Source: Rhodoferax ferrireducens T118 (GTDB taxonomy: Bacteria > Pseudomonadota > Gammaproteobacteria > Burkholderiales > Burkholderiaceae_C). From it: a stretch of DNA of 64,000 bases. Positions 53,045 to 61,647 of the stretch are shown one piece after another (the first letter of the stretch is position 1; each line of letters opens with the position of its first letter). Both the position numbers and the translations under genes were made by a program. The stretch is taken from the NCBI RefSeq assembly GCF_000013605.1, contig NC_007908.1:682001-746000 (forward strand), read 5' to 3'. Below the pieces are notes generated by a model. That model saw only the letters and a list, made by a program, of their open reading frames with translations, was not told the origin of the DNA and did not search any database.

Positions 53045-54661
53045 ATGACCGAATCCACACTCCTACCCGAACTGATAACCCTCGCGGCCCAGCGCACGCC
53101 GCAGGCGATTGCACTGACCAGTGGCACCTCACATTTAAGTTACGCAGAGCTCAGCACCAGCGTCAGCCAGTTTGCCGCTGGCTTGTTGGGCCTGGGACTG
53201 GATCGTGGTGAGCGGGTCGCCATTTATCTTGAAAAACGTTTCGAAACTGTCATCGCCAGTTTTGGCGCACCAGCGGCCGGGGCGGTGTTTGTGCCGGTCA
53301 ACCCGCTGCTGAAACCGGAGCAGGTGGCATTTATTTTGCGCGACTGCAATGTGCGCGTGCTGGTGACGTCGCCGGAGCGTCTGGCCTTGATGAAGGAGAT
53401 GCTGGCTGAGTGCCATGACCTGCGCCATGTGGTGGTGACCGATGCTGTGGTCCCTTCAACCCCAGTCGACTTCACCCTGCCAGGCCCGTTGGCCTTGGTC
53501 TCCTGGCGTGACTTGCTCAGCAGCCCGGCCCGGCCCGGGCACCGTGTGATTGACGTCGACATGGTGGCCATTCTTTACACCTCGGGCAGCACTGGCAGGC
53601 CTAAAGGCGTGGTGCTGTCGCACCGCAACATGGTGGCGGGTGCCAAGAGCGTGGCGTCGTACCTGGAGAACAGGCCCGAAGACGTGCTGCTGGCGGCGCT
53701 GCCTTTGTCGTTTGATGCGGGCTTCAGCCAGCTCACCACGGCGTTTCACGCCGGTGCGCGCGTGGTGCTGCTCAATTACCTGATGCCGCGCGATGTGCTC
53801 AAGGCGATGGAGCGGGAAAAAGTGACCGGGCTGACTGCCGTGCCGCCGCTGTACATCCAGCTGGCGCAACTGGATTGGCCTGCGGCCATCAATGAGAATT
53901 TGCGCTATTTCGCCAACACCGGCGGACGCATGCCACGTGAAACACTGAATCTGTTGCGCCAGCGCGTGCCCCAAGCCAAACCGTTCTTGATGTATGGACT
54001 GACCGAAGCATTCCGTTCCACCTACCTGCCGCCGGATGAGGTAGACCGCCGCCCGGACTCGATTGGCAAGGCCATTCCGAATGCTGAAATTCTGGTGCTG
54101 CGTGAAGACGGGTCTGCCTGCAGCCCGGAGGAGCCTGGCGAGCTGGTGCACCGCGGTGCGCTGGTGGGCATGGGTTACTGGAATGACACTGAAAAGACGG
54201 CGGAGCGCTACAAGTTGCTGGCCTCTGACGCACCCGGACGGCAACCGGGCCTGCAGTTGCCTGAATACGCGGTTTTTTCGGGGGACACGGTGCGCAAAGA
54301 CGCCGAGGGTTTTTTGTATTTCATTGGTCGACGCGATGAGATGATGAAAACATCGGGTTACCGGGTGAGTCCCACCGAGGTGGAAGAAATTTTGTACGCG
54401 ACCCAAATGGTGGGCGAGTGCGTGGCCTTCGGCGTCGATCACCCCAGCTTGGGCCAAGCTATACAAGTAATAGCTACTAATGCCGTAGGCACGGGGGCTA
54501 GAGGCCTCAATGACCTGATGAGTGAATGCCGTGCCCGCATGCCCGCCTACATGGTGCCGGCAGGCATCGAGATCGTCGCCGGGCCGCTGCCGCGCAATCC
54601 CAATGGCAAGATCGACCGCAAATTACTGGCAACCGAGTGGCTTGAGCGGCATGCCGCCTGA
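53045..54661 (+). CDS. Acyl-CoA ligase (AMP-forming), exosortase A system-associated
   Basis: This 538-residue adenylate-forming enzyme shows the AMP-binding signature ILYTSGSTGRPKGVVLSH (about residues 177-194), YGLTEAFRSTYLP and FSGDTVRKDAEGFLYFIGRRDEMMKTSG with the hinge residues, and ends with NPNGKIDRKLLA, the C-terminal Lys. It matches the XrtA-linked ligase family (TIGR03098-like) and probably loads an acid onto the neighbouring carrier protein. ATG 53045 gives the family N-terminus (TESTLLPELI); in-frame upstream codons lack conservation. Residues about 471-489 of the C-terminal subdomain are encoded by a genomic short repeat in frame (see repeat entry), which is unusual. Confidence 0.92.
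   Translation: MTESTLLPELITLAAQRTPQAIALTSGTSHLSYAELSTSVSQFAAGLLGLGLDRGERVAIYLEKRFETVIASFGAPAAGAVFVPVNPLLKPEQVAFILRDCNVRVLVTSPERLALMKEMLAECHDLRHVVVTDAVVPSTPVDFTLPGPLALVSWRDLLSSPARPGHRVIDVDMVAILYTSGSTGRPKGVVLSHRNMVAGAKSVASYLENRPEDVLLAALPLSFDAGFSQLTTAFHAGARVVLLNYLMPRDVLKAMEREKVTGLTAVPPLYIQLAQLDWPAAINENLRYFANTGGRMPRETLNLLRQRVPQAKPFLMYGLTEAFRSTYLPPDEVDRRPDSIGKAIPNAEILVLREDGSACSPEEPGELVHRGALVGMGYWNDTEKTAERYKLLASDAPGRQPGLQLPEYAVFSGDTVRKDAEGFLYFIGRRDEMMKTSGYRVSPTEVEEILYATQMVGECVAFGVDHPSLGQAIQVIATNAVGTGARGLNDLMSECRARMPAYMVPAGIEIVAGPLPRNPNGKIDRKLLATEWLERHAA
54456..54513 (+). repeat. Comamonadaceae-type short repeat inside the acyl-CoA ligase gene
   Basis: The stretch GCTAT, 7 bases, ATAGC, then CGGGGGCTAGAGGCCT matches the minus-strand repeat at 35341-35400 along its length. 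Here it lies in frame in a coding region and supplies about 19 residues (AIQVIATNAVGTGARGLND) of the adenylating enzyme's C-terminal subdomain, without breaking the frame or adding a stop. Confidence 0.7.
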
Positions 54662-54702
54662 GTGCACCGCTCCGTCCTGAAATTGAAAGCGGAACCCAAT
54701 TT

Positions 54703-55947
54703 ATGACTCTCACTGAACGCCAACTGCCCGTGCATGCCCCCATGAACCAGTTCTCCGTGCGCGAGGGCGAATTGACCGTGGGTGGCGAGCGTTTGTCATT
54801 GCTTGCCGCGCGGGTGGGGCAAACGCCTTTTTATGCCTATGACCGTTTGTTGTTGCGCGCCCGGGTGGCAGCGCTGCGCGGCGTGCTGCCCAGGACAGTC
54901 AAGCTGCACTACGCGATGAAGGCCAACCCCATGCCTGCGGTGGTGGGTTTGATGGTCGGTTTGGTGGACGGTATTGACGTGGCTTCTGCGGGCGAGCTTA
55001 AAGTGGCATTGGATGCCGGCGCCAACCCGCTGGAAATCAGCTTTGCCGGACCGGGCAAGCGCGATGCCGAGTTGCGCCAGGCGGTGGCGTCGCGCGTGCT
55101 GATCAACCTTGAATCGTTTCGCGAAGTGGCGGCGCTGGAGGCCATTTGCGGCGAATTGGGCTTGAGCGCGCGCGTGGCGGTGCGGGTCAACCCCGACTTT
55201 GAACTCAAGGGTTCAGGCATGAAAATGGGCGGTGGCCCCAAGCAGTTTGGTGTGGATGTGGAGCAGATTCCCGAGCTGCTGGGCTGCATCGGCCGTGCCG
55301 GTCTGTCCTTTGAAGGTTTTCATTTGTTTGCCGGTTCGCAGAATTTGCGTTCGGAGTCGATTTGCGAAGCGCAGCAAAAGTCTTACGAGCTGGCGCTGCG
55401 GCTGGCACAGCATGCGCCGGCGCCGGTGCGCTTTCTGAATCTGGGTGGCGGCTTTGGTATTCCCTACTTTCCGGGTGAGCAACGGCTTGATCTGGCCCCT
55501 ATTGGCGACAACCTGGCCCAACTGGTCCAGCGGGCGCAGACCGAGTTGCCCGACGCTGCCCTGGTGATTGAACTGGGTCGCTACCTGGTGGGCGAAGCCG
55601 GGGTTTACGTGGCCCGCATTGTGGATCGCAAGGTGTCGCGCGGGCAGGTGTATCTGGTGGCGGACGGCGGGCTGCATCATCATTTGTCCGCGTCCGGCAA
55701 CTTTGGCCAGGTGATACGCAAAAACTACCCGGTGACGATTGGCAACAAGGCCGACTCGCGGGAGACAGAAACAGTGTCGGTGGTCGGACCTTTGTGCACG
55801 CCGCTGGACCTGCTGGCCGAGCGCATGGCTTTGCCGGTGGCACAGGTCGATGATCTGGTGGTGGTATTCCAGTCGGGCGCTTATGGCGCCAGCGCCAGCC
55901 CGCAAGGCTTTTTGGGGCATCCCGCTTGTCTTGAAGTTCTTGTTTAG
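54703..55947 (+). CDS. PLP-dependent decarboxylase, exosortase A system-associated
   Basis: This 414-residue fold-III PLP enzyme of the ornithine/diaminopimelate/arginine decarboxylase group matches the XrtA-linked family (TIGR03099-like). The PLP Lys is Lys73 in KLHYAMKANP. Other landmarks are DVASAGELKVAL, VRVNPDFELKGSGMKMGGG, HLFAGSQNLRSE, the phosphate-binding LGGGFGIPY and IELGRYLVGEAGVYV. The C-terminal part has VVFQSGAYGASASPQGFLGHP. Substrate is unknown; in this context it may produce an amine or amino acid for the carrier protein/ligase. It follows the ligase gene by 41 bases. Confidence 0.92.
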   Translation: MTLTERQLPVHAPMNQFSVREGELTVGGERLSLLAARVGQTPFYAYDRLLLRARVAALRGVLPRTVKLHYAMKANPMPAVVGLMVGLVDGIDVASAGELKVALDAGANPLEISFAGPGKRDAELRQAVASRVLINLESFREVAALEAICGELGLSARVAVRVNPDFELKGSGMKMGGGPKQFGVDVEQIPELLGCIGRAGLSFEGFHLFAGSQNLRSESICEAQQKSYELALRLAQHAPAPVRFLNLGGGFGIPYFPGEQRLDLAPIGDNLAQLVQRAQTELPDAALVIELGRYLVGEAGVYVARIVDRKVSRGQVYLVADGGLHHHLSASGNFGQVIRKNYPVTIGNKADSRETETVSVVGPLCTPLDLLAERMALPVAQVDDLVVVFQSGAYGASASPQGFLGHPACLEVLV

Positions 55948-57898
55948 GGGCAGCCCCCTGAAGCATCCCCTCCGGTTGCTCGTTGCTTTGGGCAGCTTGT
56001 GTGCCGGGGCGGCGCTGGCTTGGCACCACCCTTTGTGGCCGATGGCGGTGTTGACCGTCTTTTCTCTCTGGTGTTTGATCGCGGCGTGGCGGCCGGGCCT
56101 ATGGCTTTTTGTGGTGCCCGCCTTGCTGCCGCTGCTGAATTTTTCAAGCTGGACCGGCTGGCTTGTTTTTGAGGAATTCGACATCCTGCTGCTGGGCGCC
56201 CTGGCGGGCGCTTATGGGCCTCTAGCCTGGTCGCCGCCGCGGGGCCGCGAGACAAAAATGCCTTTTTCGACGTGGCGGTCGACGGCCCTGCTGGGTCTGT
56301 TCGGTCTCGCCGGTCTGCTGGCCTTGCTGCGCGGCTTCGTCGATGCCGGTGGTTTTGCCTTTGACTGGTTCGCCGGGTACACCGATGCGCTGAACAGCTT
56401 GCGCGTGTTCAAGAGCCTGGGTTTTGCGTTGCTTTTTGTTCCCCTGCTGCAGCGTGAACTCAAGCAGTCAGGACAACTGGCCCGTCAGCGGTTCGCGGGC
56501 GGCATGGTGGCGGGGTTGACGGTGGTCACACTGGCAGTACTGTGGGAGCGTGCAGCGTTTCCCGGCTGGCTGGATTTTTCAGTGCCCTATCGCACCGTTG
56601 CCCTGTTTTGGGAAATGCATGTAGGCGGCGCTGCGATAGACGGTTACCTGGCGTTGGCGACGCCGTTTCTTGTGTGGGCCTTGCTCGCTGCCCGGCGTCC
56701 CCTGTTTTGGGTCGCAGCTGCCGTGCTCACCTTGCTGACGGCCTATGCTTGCCTGACCACATTTTCCCGCGGCGTCTACCTGGCTGTTGCGGGCCCATTG
56801 CTGTTGCTGGGCTTGTTGCTGCGGGCGCAGAAGACCAACTTCAATGCGCGGGACTTTTTTGGCCCCGTGTGGCGACGCTACCGGCCCGAGGGCTGGCGGG
56901 CGAGGGCCAGTCTGGCGCTGATGTTGGCTTTGGCTGCAGAGGTGGCGGCGGTACTGGGGGCCGGTTCATTCATGATGGATCGCCTGGCCAGCGCGGATCG
57001 GGACTTCGGTAGCCGTGTTGAACATTGGCGCCGTGGCCTTGATTTGCTGGATGGCCCGACCGACTGGCTGCTGGGCAAGGGACTTGGACGTTTGCCAGCA
57101 GACTATGCGGCTCATGTGCCTCAAGGCGAGTTCTCGGGTGAGGTGAAGTGGCGAGAGGAGCAAAAGCCGGGCCAGGCAGCCAACGCTTTTGTGACGGTGC
57201 GCGGTCCCCCTACTTTGAAAAGATTGGGCGGCCAGTATGCTTTGACGCAGCGTGTGGTCAACGTGTCCCAAGCAGGCCATCGCGTCAGTCTGGATGTTCG
57301 GGTTCAGCACACAGCCGACGTTTACGTGGAGTTGTGTGAACGGCATCTGCTCTATGACGGACCTTGTCAGCTGGCGTCTATTCGGGTTTTACCAGGCAAA
57401 AATGACTGGCAAAACATGGTGCTGCCACTCAAAGGGCAGACCTTGGCGGGCGGGCCCTGGTATGCACCCCGTTTGTCCATGTTGTCCTTGTCGGTTGTGA
57501 ACGCGGGTGGGGCTGCCGATTTTGACAATGTGAGCCTGATGGGGGCGTATCCGGCGCAGCCACTTGAAAATGGCGACTTCTCCGGCGGCATGGCGCACTG
57601 GTTCCCGCTAGCACAGTCCTACTTTGTGCCCTGGCACATCGACAACCTGTTTCTGGAACTGCTGATCGAGCGCGGGCTTGTGGGTTTGCTGCTTTTTGCC
57701 GCTTTGATGGCATATGCCCTTTGGCATCTGGTCTTCGGGCGCGCCCGGGCCAGCGCGTTGGCCCCCTATCTGGCGGCGTCATTGTGTGGGGCACTGCTGG
57801 TGGGCCTAGTCAGCAGCCTGATGGACGTGCCCAGAGTCGCATTCCTGTTTTGCCTTCTTGCGCTTGTCTCAGCTCAAGCCGCCAGGGAAGTTGACTAA
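55931..57898 (+). CDS. O-antigen ligase-like membrane protein with periplasmic beta domain
   Basis: This about 655-residue polytopic protein belongs to the O-antigen ligase/polymerase superfamily by topology and local motifs (LTTFSRGVYLAVAGPLLLL, DSRVEHWRRGLDLL-type VEHWRRGLDLLDGPTDWLLGKGLG, and NLFLELLIERGLVGLLLF near the end). About ten hydrophobic helices come before residue 370. A long periplasmic segment (about 400-575) resembles a carbohydrate-binding beta sandwich (SVVNAGGAADFDNVSLMG, then PLENGDFSGGMAHWF) and is followed by the last helices. Start uncertain: the decarboxylase stop at 55947 lies inside this frame, with TTG codons at 55931 and 55940 and no ATG nearby. It may polymerise or attach EPS; it is the second such protein here. 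Confidence 0.75.
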   Translation: MKFLFRGSPLKHPLRLLVALGSLCAGAALAWHHPLWPMAVLTVFSLWCLIAAWRPGLWLFVVPALLPLLNFSSWTGWLVFEEFDILLLGALAGAYGPLAWSPPRGRETKMPFSTWRSTALLGLFGLAGLLALLRGFVDAGGFAFDWFAGYTDALNSLRVFKSLGFALLFVPLLQRELKQSGQLARQRFAGGMVAGLTVVTLAVLWERAAFPGWLDFSVPYRTVALFWEMHVGGAAIDGYLALATPFLVWALLAARRPLFWVAAAVLTLLTAYACLTTFSRGVYLAVAGPLLLLGLLLRAQKTNFNARDFFGPVWRRYRPEGWRARASLALMLALAAEVAAVLGAGSFMMDRLASADRDFGSRVEHWRRGLDLLDGPTDWLLGKGLGRLPADYAAHVPQGEFSGEVKWREEQKPGQAANAFVTVRGPPTLKRLGGQYALTQRVVNVSQAGHRVSLDVRVQHTADVYVELCERHLLYDGPCQLASIRVLPGKNDWQNMVLPLKGQTLAGGPWYAPRLSMLSLSVVNAGGAADFDNVSLMGAYPAQPLENGDFSGGMAHWFPLAQSYFVPWHIDNLFLELLIERGLVGLLLFAALMAYALWHLVFGRARASALAPYLAASLCGALLVGLVSSLMDVPRVAFLFCLLALVSAQAAREVD

Positions 57899-58100
57899 CG
57901 GCCAACCCCGACGGCTTCATTTCTCGGCTGGATCGCCGATGTCCATGGTATTCCCCGAGCTTGCAGGTGATCAAAGTTGTAAAGACGAAAACTTGATCCA
58001 AGTCAGGACCATGTTTCTCTTGGTCGGTTGCGAAAAATCAAACGCTTCTGGGCTTTGCAGGGCAGACTCAATTCAGAGCAAGGGACTGTGGAGCTTGAAC
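57899..58100. other. Intergenic region before the initiating transferase gene
   Basis: This gap of 202 bases precedes the TIGR03013-like gene. A loosely fitting -24/-12 stretch occurs (TGGTAT at 57947-57952 with GAGC at the right spacing) but has four mismatches to the consensus, so it is not called. No gene is supported. Confidence 0.4.
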
Positions 58101-59483
58101 ATGATAAAAATATTCGATCACTATTTTCACAGACGTACATTTCTGCAAATGTGCTTTGATTTGGGGCTGCTGGTCGTGACTGTGGCGGTGGCGGTTCTGT
58201 GGCGGACGGAGAATCCAGCGTCAGTTTCCTCAGTGGTACTGGCGGTTACTGTCTTGTCGGCCATCGGTATTTTGGTGATCAATATGGGTCTGGGCTTCTA
58301 TCAGCGGGTACACAACCGCACTTTGGGGCAGACGCGCGCTCGCGCCGTTCTGTCTTTGTGTCTTTCGTTGTCGCTGGCCTACATCATTTTCCGTCTGTCA
58401 CCGCTCACCCCACAAGATGAAAAAACATTCTTGCTGGCGCTGATCGCCGCTGTGGCCCTGCTGCTGATACACCGCATCTACATGGCGCACGCCACGCCCC
58501 GCGCCATGATGCGCCAGCGTGTGTTGGTCTTTGGCTCGGGGGAGAGGGCCAAGCTGGTGGGCCGCACCCTGAAAAAGTCGGATCCCAGTGTTGATCTGGT
58601 CGGCTATTACGCCAGCCCCAATGAAGCAGTGGCTGAGATCTCCGCCTGGGCCTTGCTGTCGCCTCAAAAATCACTCACGGACATTGTGATCGACGAGCGG
58701 GTCGATGAGATTGTGGTGGCTTTGAGTGAGCGCCGTGGCGGCAGCATGCCCTTGCGCGAGTTGCTGGACTGCAAGTTGCACGGTGTGCGCGTGGTTGACA
58801 TTGCCACCCACTTTGAAAAGACTTTTGGCCAGATTCGTCGTGACTCAGTGTCCGCGGGGTGGCTCATTTTTGGTGACGGATTCAGACAAGGCTTGGTGCG
58901 CACTGTGGTCAAGCGAATTTTTGATCTGCTGTGTGCGACGCTTTTGATTGTGTTGGCTTCGCCTGTGATGTTGCTGACAGGCGCCTTTATCTTGCTGGAG
59001 AGTGGCGGGCCCGTTTTGTATCGGCAGGAACGCGTCGGCTTGAACGGGCGCCTCTTCAATGTGATCAAGTTTCGCAGCATGCGCCTGGACGCCGAGCCAG
59101 ATGGCAAGCCGCGCTGGGCCCAGGCGGCCGACGACCGGGTGACACGGGTCGGTCGTTTTATCCGCAAGCTGCGTATTGATGAACTGCCGCAATTGTTCAG
59201 CGTCCTCAGTGGGAACATGAGTCTGGTCGGGCCGCGCCCGGAGCGACCTTATTTTGTGGACAAGCTGACACAAGAACTGCCGTACTACGCGGTGCGCCAA
59301 AGTGTGAAGCCGGGGGTCACCGGATGGGCGCAGGTGCGTTACCACTATGGGGCCTCGGTCGAAGACGCGGCGGAAAAATTGCAGTACGACCTTTACTACG
59401 TCAAAAATCATTCCTTGTTTCTTGATCTGGTCGTGCTGTTTGAGACGGTGGGCGTCGTCCTGATGGGCAAGGGTGCGCAGTAA
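58101..59483 (+). CDS. Undecaprenyl-phosphate sugar phosphotransferase, XrtA type (TIGR03013-like)
   Basis: This 460-residue inner-membrane enzyme starts EPS repeat-unit synthesis by moving a sugar-1-phosphate to undecaprenyl phosphate. The first about 120 residues hold four hydrophobic helices, followed by a Rossmann-like CoA-binding type domain (VLVFGSGERAKLVGR). The catalytic C-terminal domain, about residues 270-460, shows VVKRIFDLLCATLLIVLASPVM, YRQERVGLNGRLFNVIKFRSM, KLRIDELPQLFSVLSGNMSLVGPRPERP and KPGVTGWAQVRY, all PglC/WbaP signatures. The N-terminus (IKIFDHYFHRRTFL) matches the XrtA branch. GGAG 7 bases upstream fixes the ATG at 58101. It heads the block with prsK, prsR and prsT. 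Confidence 0.95.
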   Translation: MIKIFDHYFHRRTFLQMCFDLGLLVVTVAVAVLWRTENPASVSSVVLAVTVLSAIGILVINMGLGFYQRVHNRTLGQTRARAVLSLCLSLSLAYIIFRLSPLTPQDEKTFLLALIAAVALLLIHRIYMAHATPRAMMRQRVLVFGSGERAKLVGRTLKKSDPSVDLVGYYASPNEAVAEISAWALLSPQKSLTDIVIDERVDEIVVALSERRGGSMPLRELLDCKLHGVRVVDIATHFEKTFGQIRRDSVSAGWLIFGDGFRQGLVRTVVKRIFDLLCATLLIVLASPVMLLTGAFILLESGGPVLYRQERVGLNGRLFNVIKFRSMRLDAEPDGKPRWAQAADDRVTRVGRFIRKLRIDELPQLFSVLSGNMSLVGPRPERPYFVDKLTQELPYYAVRQSVKPGVTGWAQVRYHYGASVEDAAEKLQYDLYYVKNHSLFLDLVVLFETVGVVLMGKGAQ

Positions 59484-59535
59484 CATGCTTCTTGCTTGTG
59501 CGACGGGGCCGCTGTCATGCGGCAGGGGTTGAGCC

Positions 59536-61647
59536 ATGGACAGAGCCAATCTTGTACTGACGACGTGGAGCTATGGCGCGGTGGGTTTTGCCTATTCGGC
59601 TTTTGCCCTTCGGCTGCTTCAGCTCGGTTACGGGCACTCCAGGCGCGAGTGGTCCGAAGTGGCAGTGCTGGCGGCCGTTTCATGGAGCGCTTTGTGGGGT
59701 TGGTTTGGGTTGGCGCTGCTATTGACCGGCTCGCCCGCGTTTTTGCTGTTGAGCACCTTGGCTGACCTGCTGCGCTATGCCTGTTGGTACGCCTTTTTCC
59801 TGATTCTGCTGCAACCCAGTCGAGCATCCGGCGCCGCGATTGGCACGGCCTGGATGGTCCCGCTGGCCGCAGTCGTGGTGGGCTTTGGACTGTTGGCACT
59901 CGCTTTCGCTGCCATGCGTATCAACGCGCTGGGCGACGCTTCAAAATTGATCTTGTTGAGCTCCATGGTGTCGTCCGTATTGGCCATGATTTTGTTGGAG
60001 CAGATATTTAGAAACGTGGCGGAAGAGGCACGCTGGAACATCAAGCCCTTGTGCCTGGGTTTGGCGGGTGCATTCTTATTCGACTTGTATTTATTTTCAG
60101 AGGCCACTTTGTTCAACCGTCTCGACGCCGATGCGCTCAGCATCCGTGGCGCCGTGCACACGCTGGTGGTGCCGCTGCTGTTGCTGTCCACCACGCGGCG
60201 AAGCGATTGGATCGCAAGTATCCGCCTGTCACCCAAGGCCGCTTTCCATTCGGCCACGTTGCTGATGGCCGGAATCTATTTGCTGTTTATATCCAGTGTC
60301 GGCTACTACGTGCGCTACTTTGGTGGCGAGTGGGGGCGGGCGCTCCAGTTGGCATTGATATTTACGGCCTTGGTGCTCCTTCTTGTGCTGGTGCTGTCGG
60401 GCTCGGTGCGTGCGCGGCTTCGGGTATTTCTGGGCAAACATTTCTTTCGTTACCGTTTTGACTACCGCGAGGAATGGCTCAAATTTACCCGTACCCTGGC
60501 GGCCAAAGACTCGCCGCAGGAGATGGGGCAGCAGGTGATCCGGGGTTTGGCAGACATGCTGGAGAGTCCAGCCGGCGGTTTGTGGATGAGGGTCAAGGGC
60601 GAAGCTGCTTTCAGCCAGACGGCGCGCTGGAATCTGGCGCAGACGCTGGAGAAAGAAGACATTAACTCGCCCCTTTGTCAGTTCTTGACGAGCAGTGGCT
60701 GGGTGGTGAATCTGGAGGAATACCGTTCCTACTCCCGGCGCTACGGCGCGCTGAAATTGCCGCGCTGGCTGCAGGACTTGGCGCAGGCTTGGCTGGTGGT
60801 GCCGCTGATGGTCGGACCGGAGTTGATCGGTTTTGTCGTGCTGGCCAGCGCGCGCACGCGGGTCGATGTGAATTGGGAGGTGATTGATCTGCTGAAAACA
60901 GCGGGTCAGCAGGCGGCCAGCTTTCTGGCCCAGATGCAGGCGACGGAAGCCCTGCTGGAAGTGCGCAAGTTTGATGCGTTTAATCGCATGTCGGCCTTTG
61001 TGGTGCATGATTTGAAAAACATTGTCACGCAGCTTTCTCTGATGCTCAAAAACGCCAAGCGCCTGGGCGATAACCCGGAATTTCAGCAAGATATGCTGTT
61101 GACCGTTGAAAACTCACTTGACCGAATGCGCCAGTTGATGCTGCAGTTGCGCGAAGGCGCGACGCCGCCAGGGACGGCATTCGGGGTCAACCTGGGTGGC
61201 ATCATTCAGCGCATTGAGGCGCAGGCGGCCGGGCAGGGTAGAACGCTGGAGGTCAATCTGTCAGAGCCCGTCGTGACACGCGGTCATGAGGAGCGCCTGG
61301 AGCGGATCATCGGCCATGTGGTGCAGAACGCATTTGATGCCACCGACCCGTCCGGGCGGGTCTGGGTCAATCTGGATCGCGCGCGCGGTCAGGCCAGGAT
61401 TGTGGTGGGTGATACCGGGCAGGGCATGTCGCAGGACTTCATCCGGGAGCGACTGTTCAAGCCGTTTCAGAGTACCAAGGCCTCCGGCATGGGCATTGGT
61501 GCCTATGAAAGTTTTCAGTATGTCAAAGAGCTGGGCGGCCAGATCGAGGTCGACAGCTCGCCCAATCAAGGAACGACGGTCAAGATGCTCTTACCCCTGT
61601 TTGAGGCGCAAATGACCTCCGACTTGCACGCGCTGGAGGCTGCATGA
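59536..61647 (+). CDS. prsK: PEP-CTERM system sensor histidine kinase
   Basis: This 703-residue sensor kinase has eight or so N-terminal membrane helices (about 8-290), a GAF-like domain (about 310-470) and a histidine-kinase core. The phospho-acceptor is His491 in FVVHDLKNIVTQLSLMLKN. The ATP-binding domain has HVVQNAFDATDP (N-box), VGDTGQGMSQ (G1) and SGMGIGAYESFQYVKELGG (G2). This layout and the position before prsR identify PrsK, the exosortase A-associated kinase. Its signal is unknown; the membrane part suggests envelope or EPS sensing. The stop overlaps the prsR start by four bases. Confidence 0.95.
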   Translation: MDRANLVLTTWSYGAVGFAYSAFALRLLQLGYGHSRREWSEVAVLAAVSWSALWGWFGLALLLTGSPAFLLLSTLADLLRYACWYAFFLILLQPSRASGAAIGTAWMVPLAAVVVGFGLLALAFAAMRINALGDASKLILLSSMVSSVLAMILLEQIFRNVAEEARWNIKPLCLGLAGAFLFDLYLFSEATLFNRLDADALSIRGAVHTLVVPLLLLSTTRRSDWIASIRLSPKAAFHSATLLMAGIYLLFISSVGYYVRYFGGEWGRALQLALIFTALVLLLVLVLSGSVRARLRVFLGKHFFRYRFDYREEWLKFTRTLAAKDSPQEMGQQVIRGLADMLESPAGGLWMRVKGEAAFSQTARWNLAQTLEKEDINSPLCQFLTSSGWVVNLEEYRSYSRRYGALKLPRWLQDLAQAWLVVPLMVGPELIGFVVLASARTRVDVNWEVIDLLKTAGQQAASFLAQMQATEALLEVRKFDAFNRMSAFVVHDLKNIVTQLSLMLKNAKRLGDNPEFQQDMLLTVENSLDRMRQLMLQLREGATPPGTAFGVNLGGIIQRIEAQAAGQGRTLEVNLSEPVVTRGHEERLERIIGHVVQNAFDATDPSGRVWVNLDRARGQARIVVGDTGQGMSQDFIRERLFKPFQSTKASGMGIGAYESFQYVKELGGQIEVDSSPNQGTTVKMLLPLFEAQMTSDLHALEAA

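Noticed and set aside
55213..56184. 323-residue minus-strand open frame opposite the decarboxylase gene
   Set aside because: Low-complexity Gln/His/Arg-rich sequence, no start context, overlaps a clear PLP enzyme gene.
57947..57961. Possible sigma-54 promoter before the initiating transferase gene
   Set aside because: Spacing fits but four consensus bases are wrong, including both T of TTGC; too weak to call.
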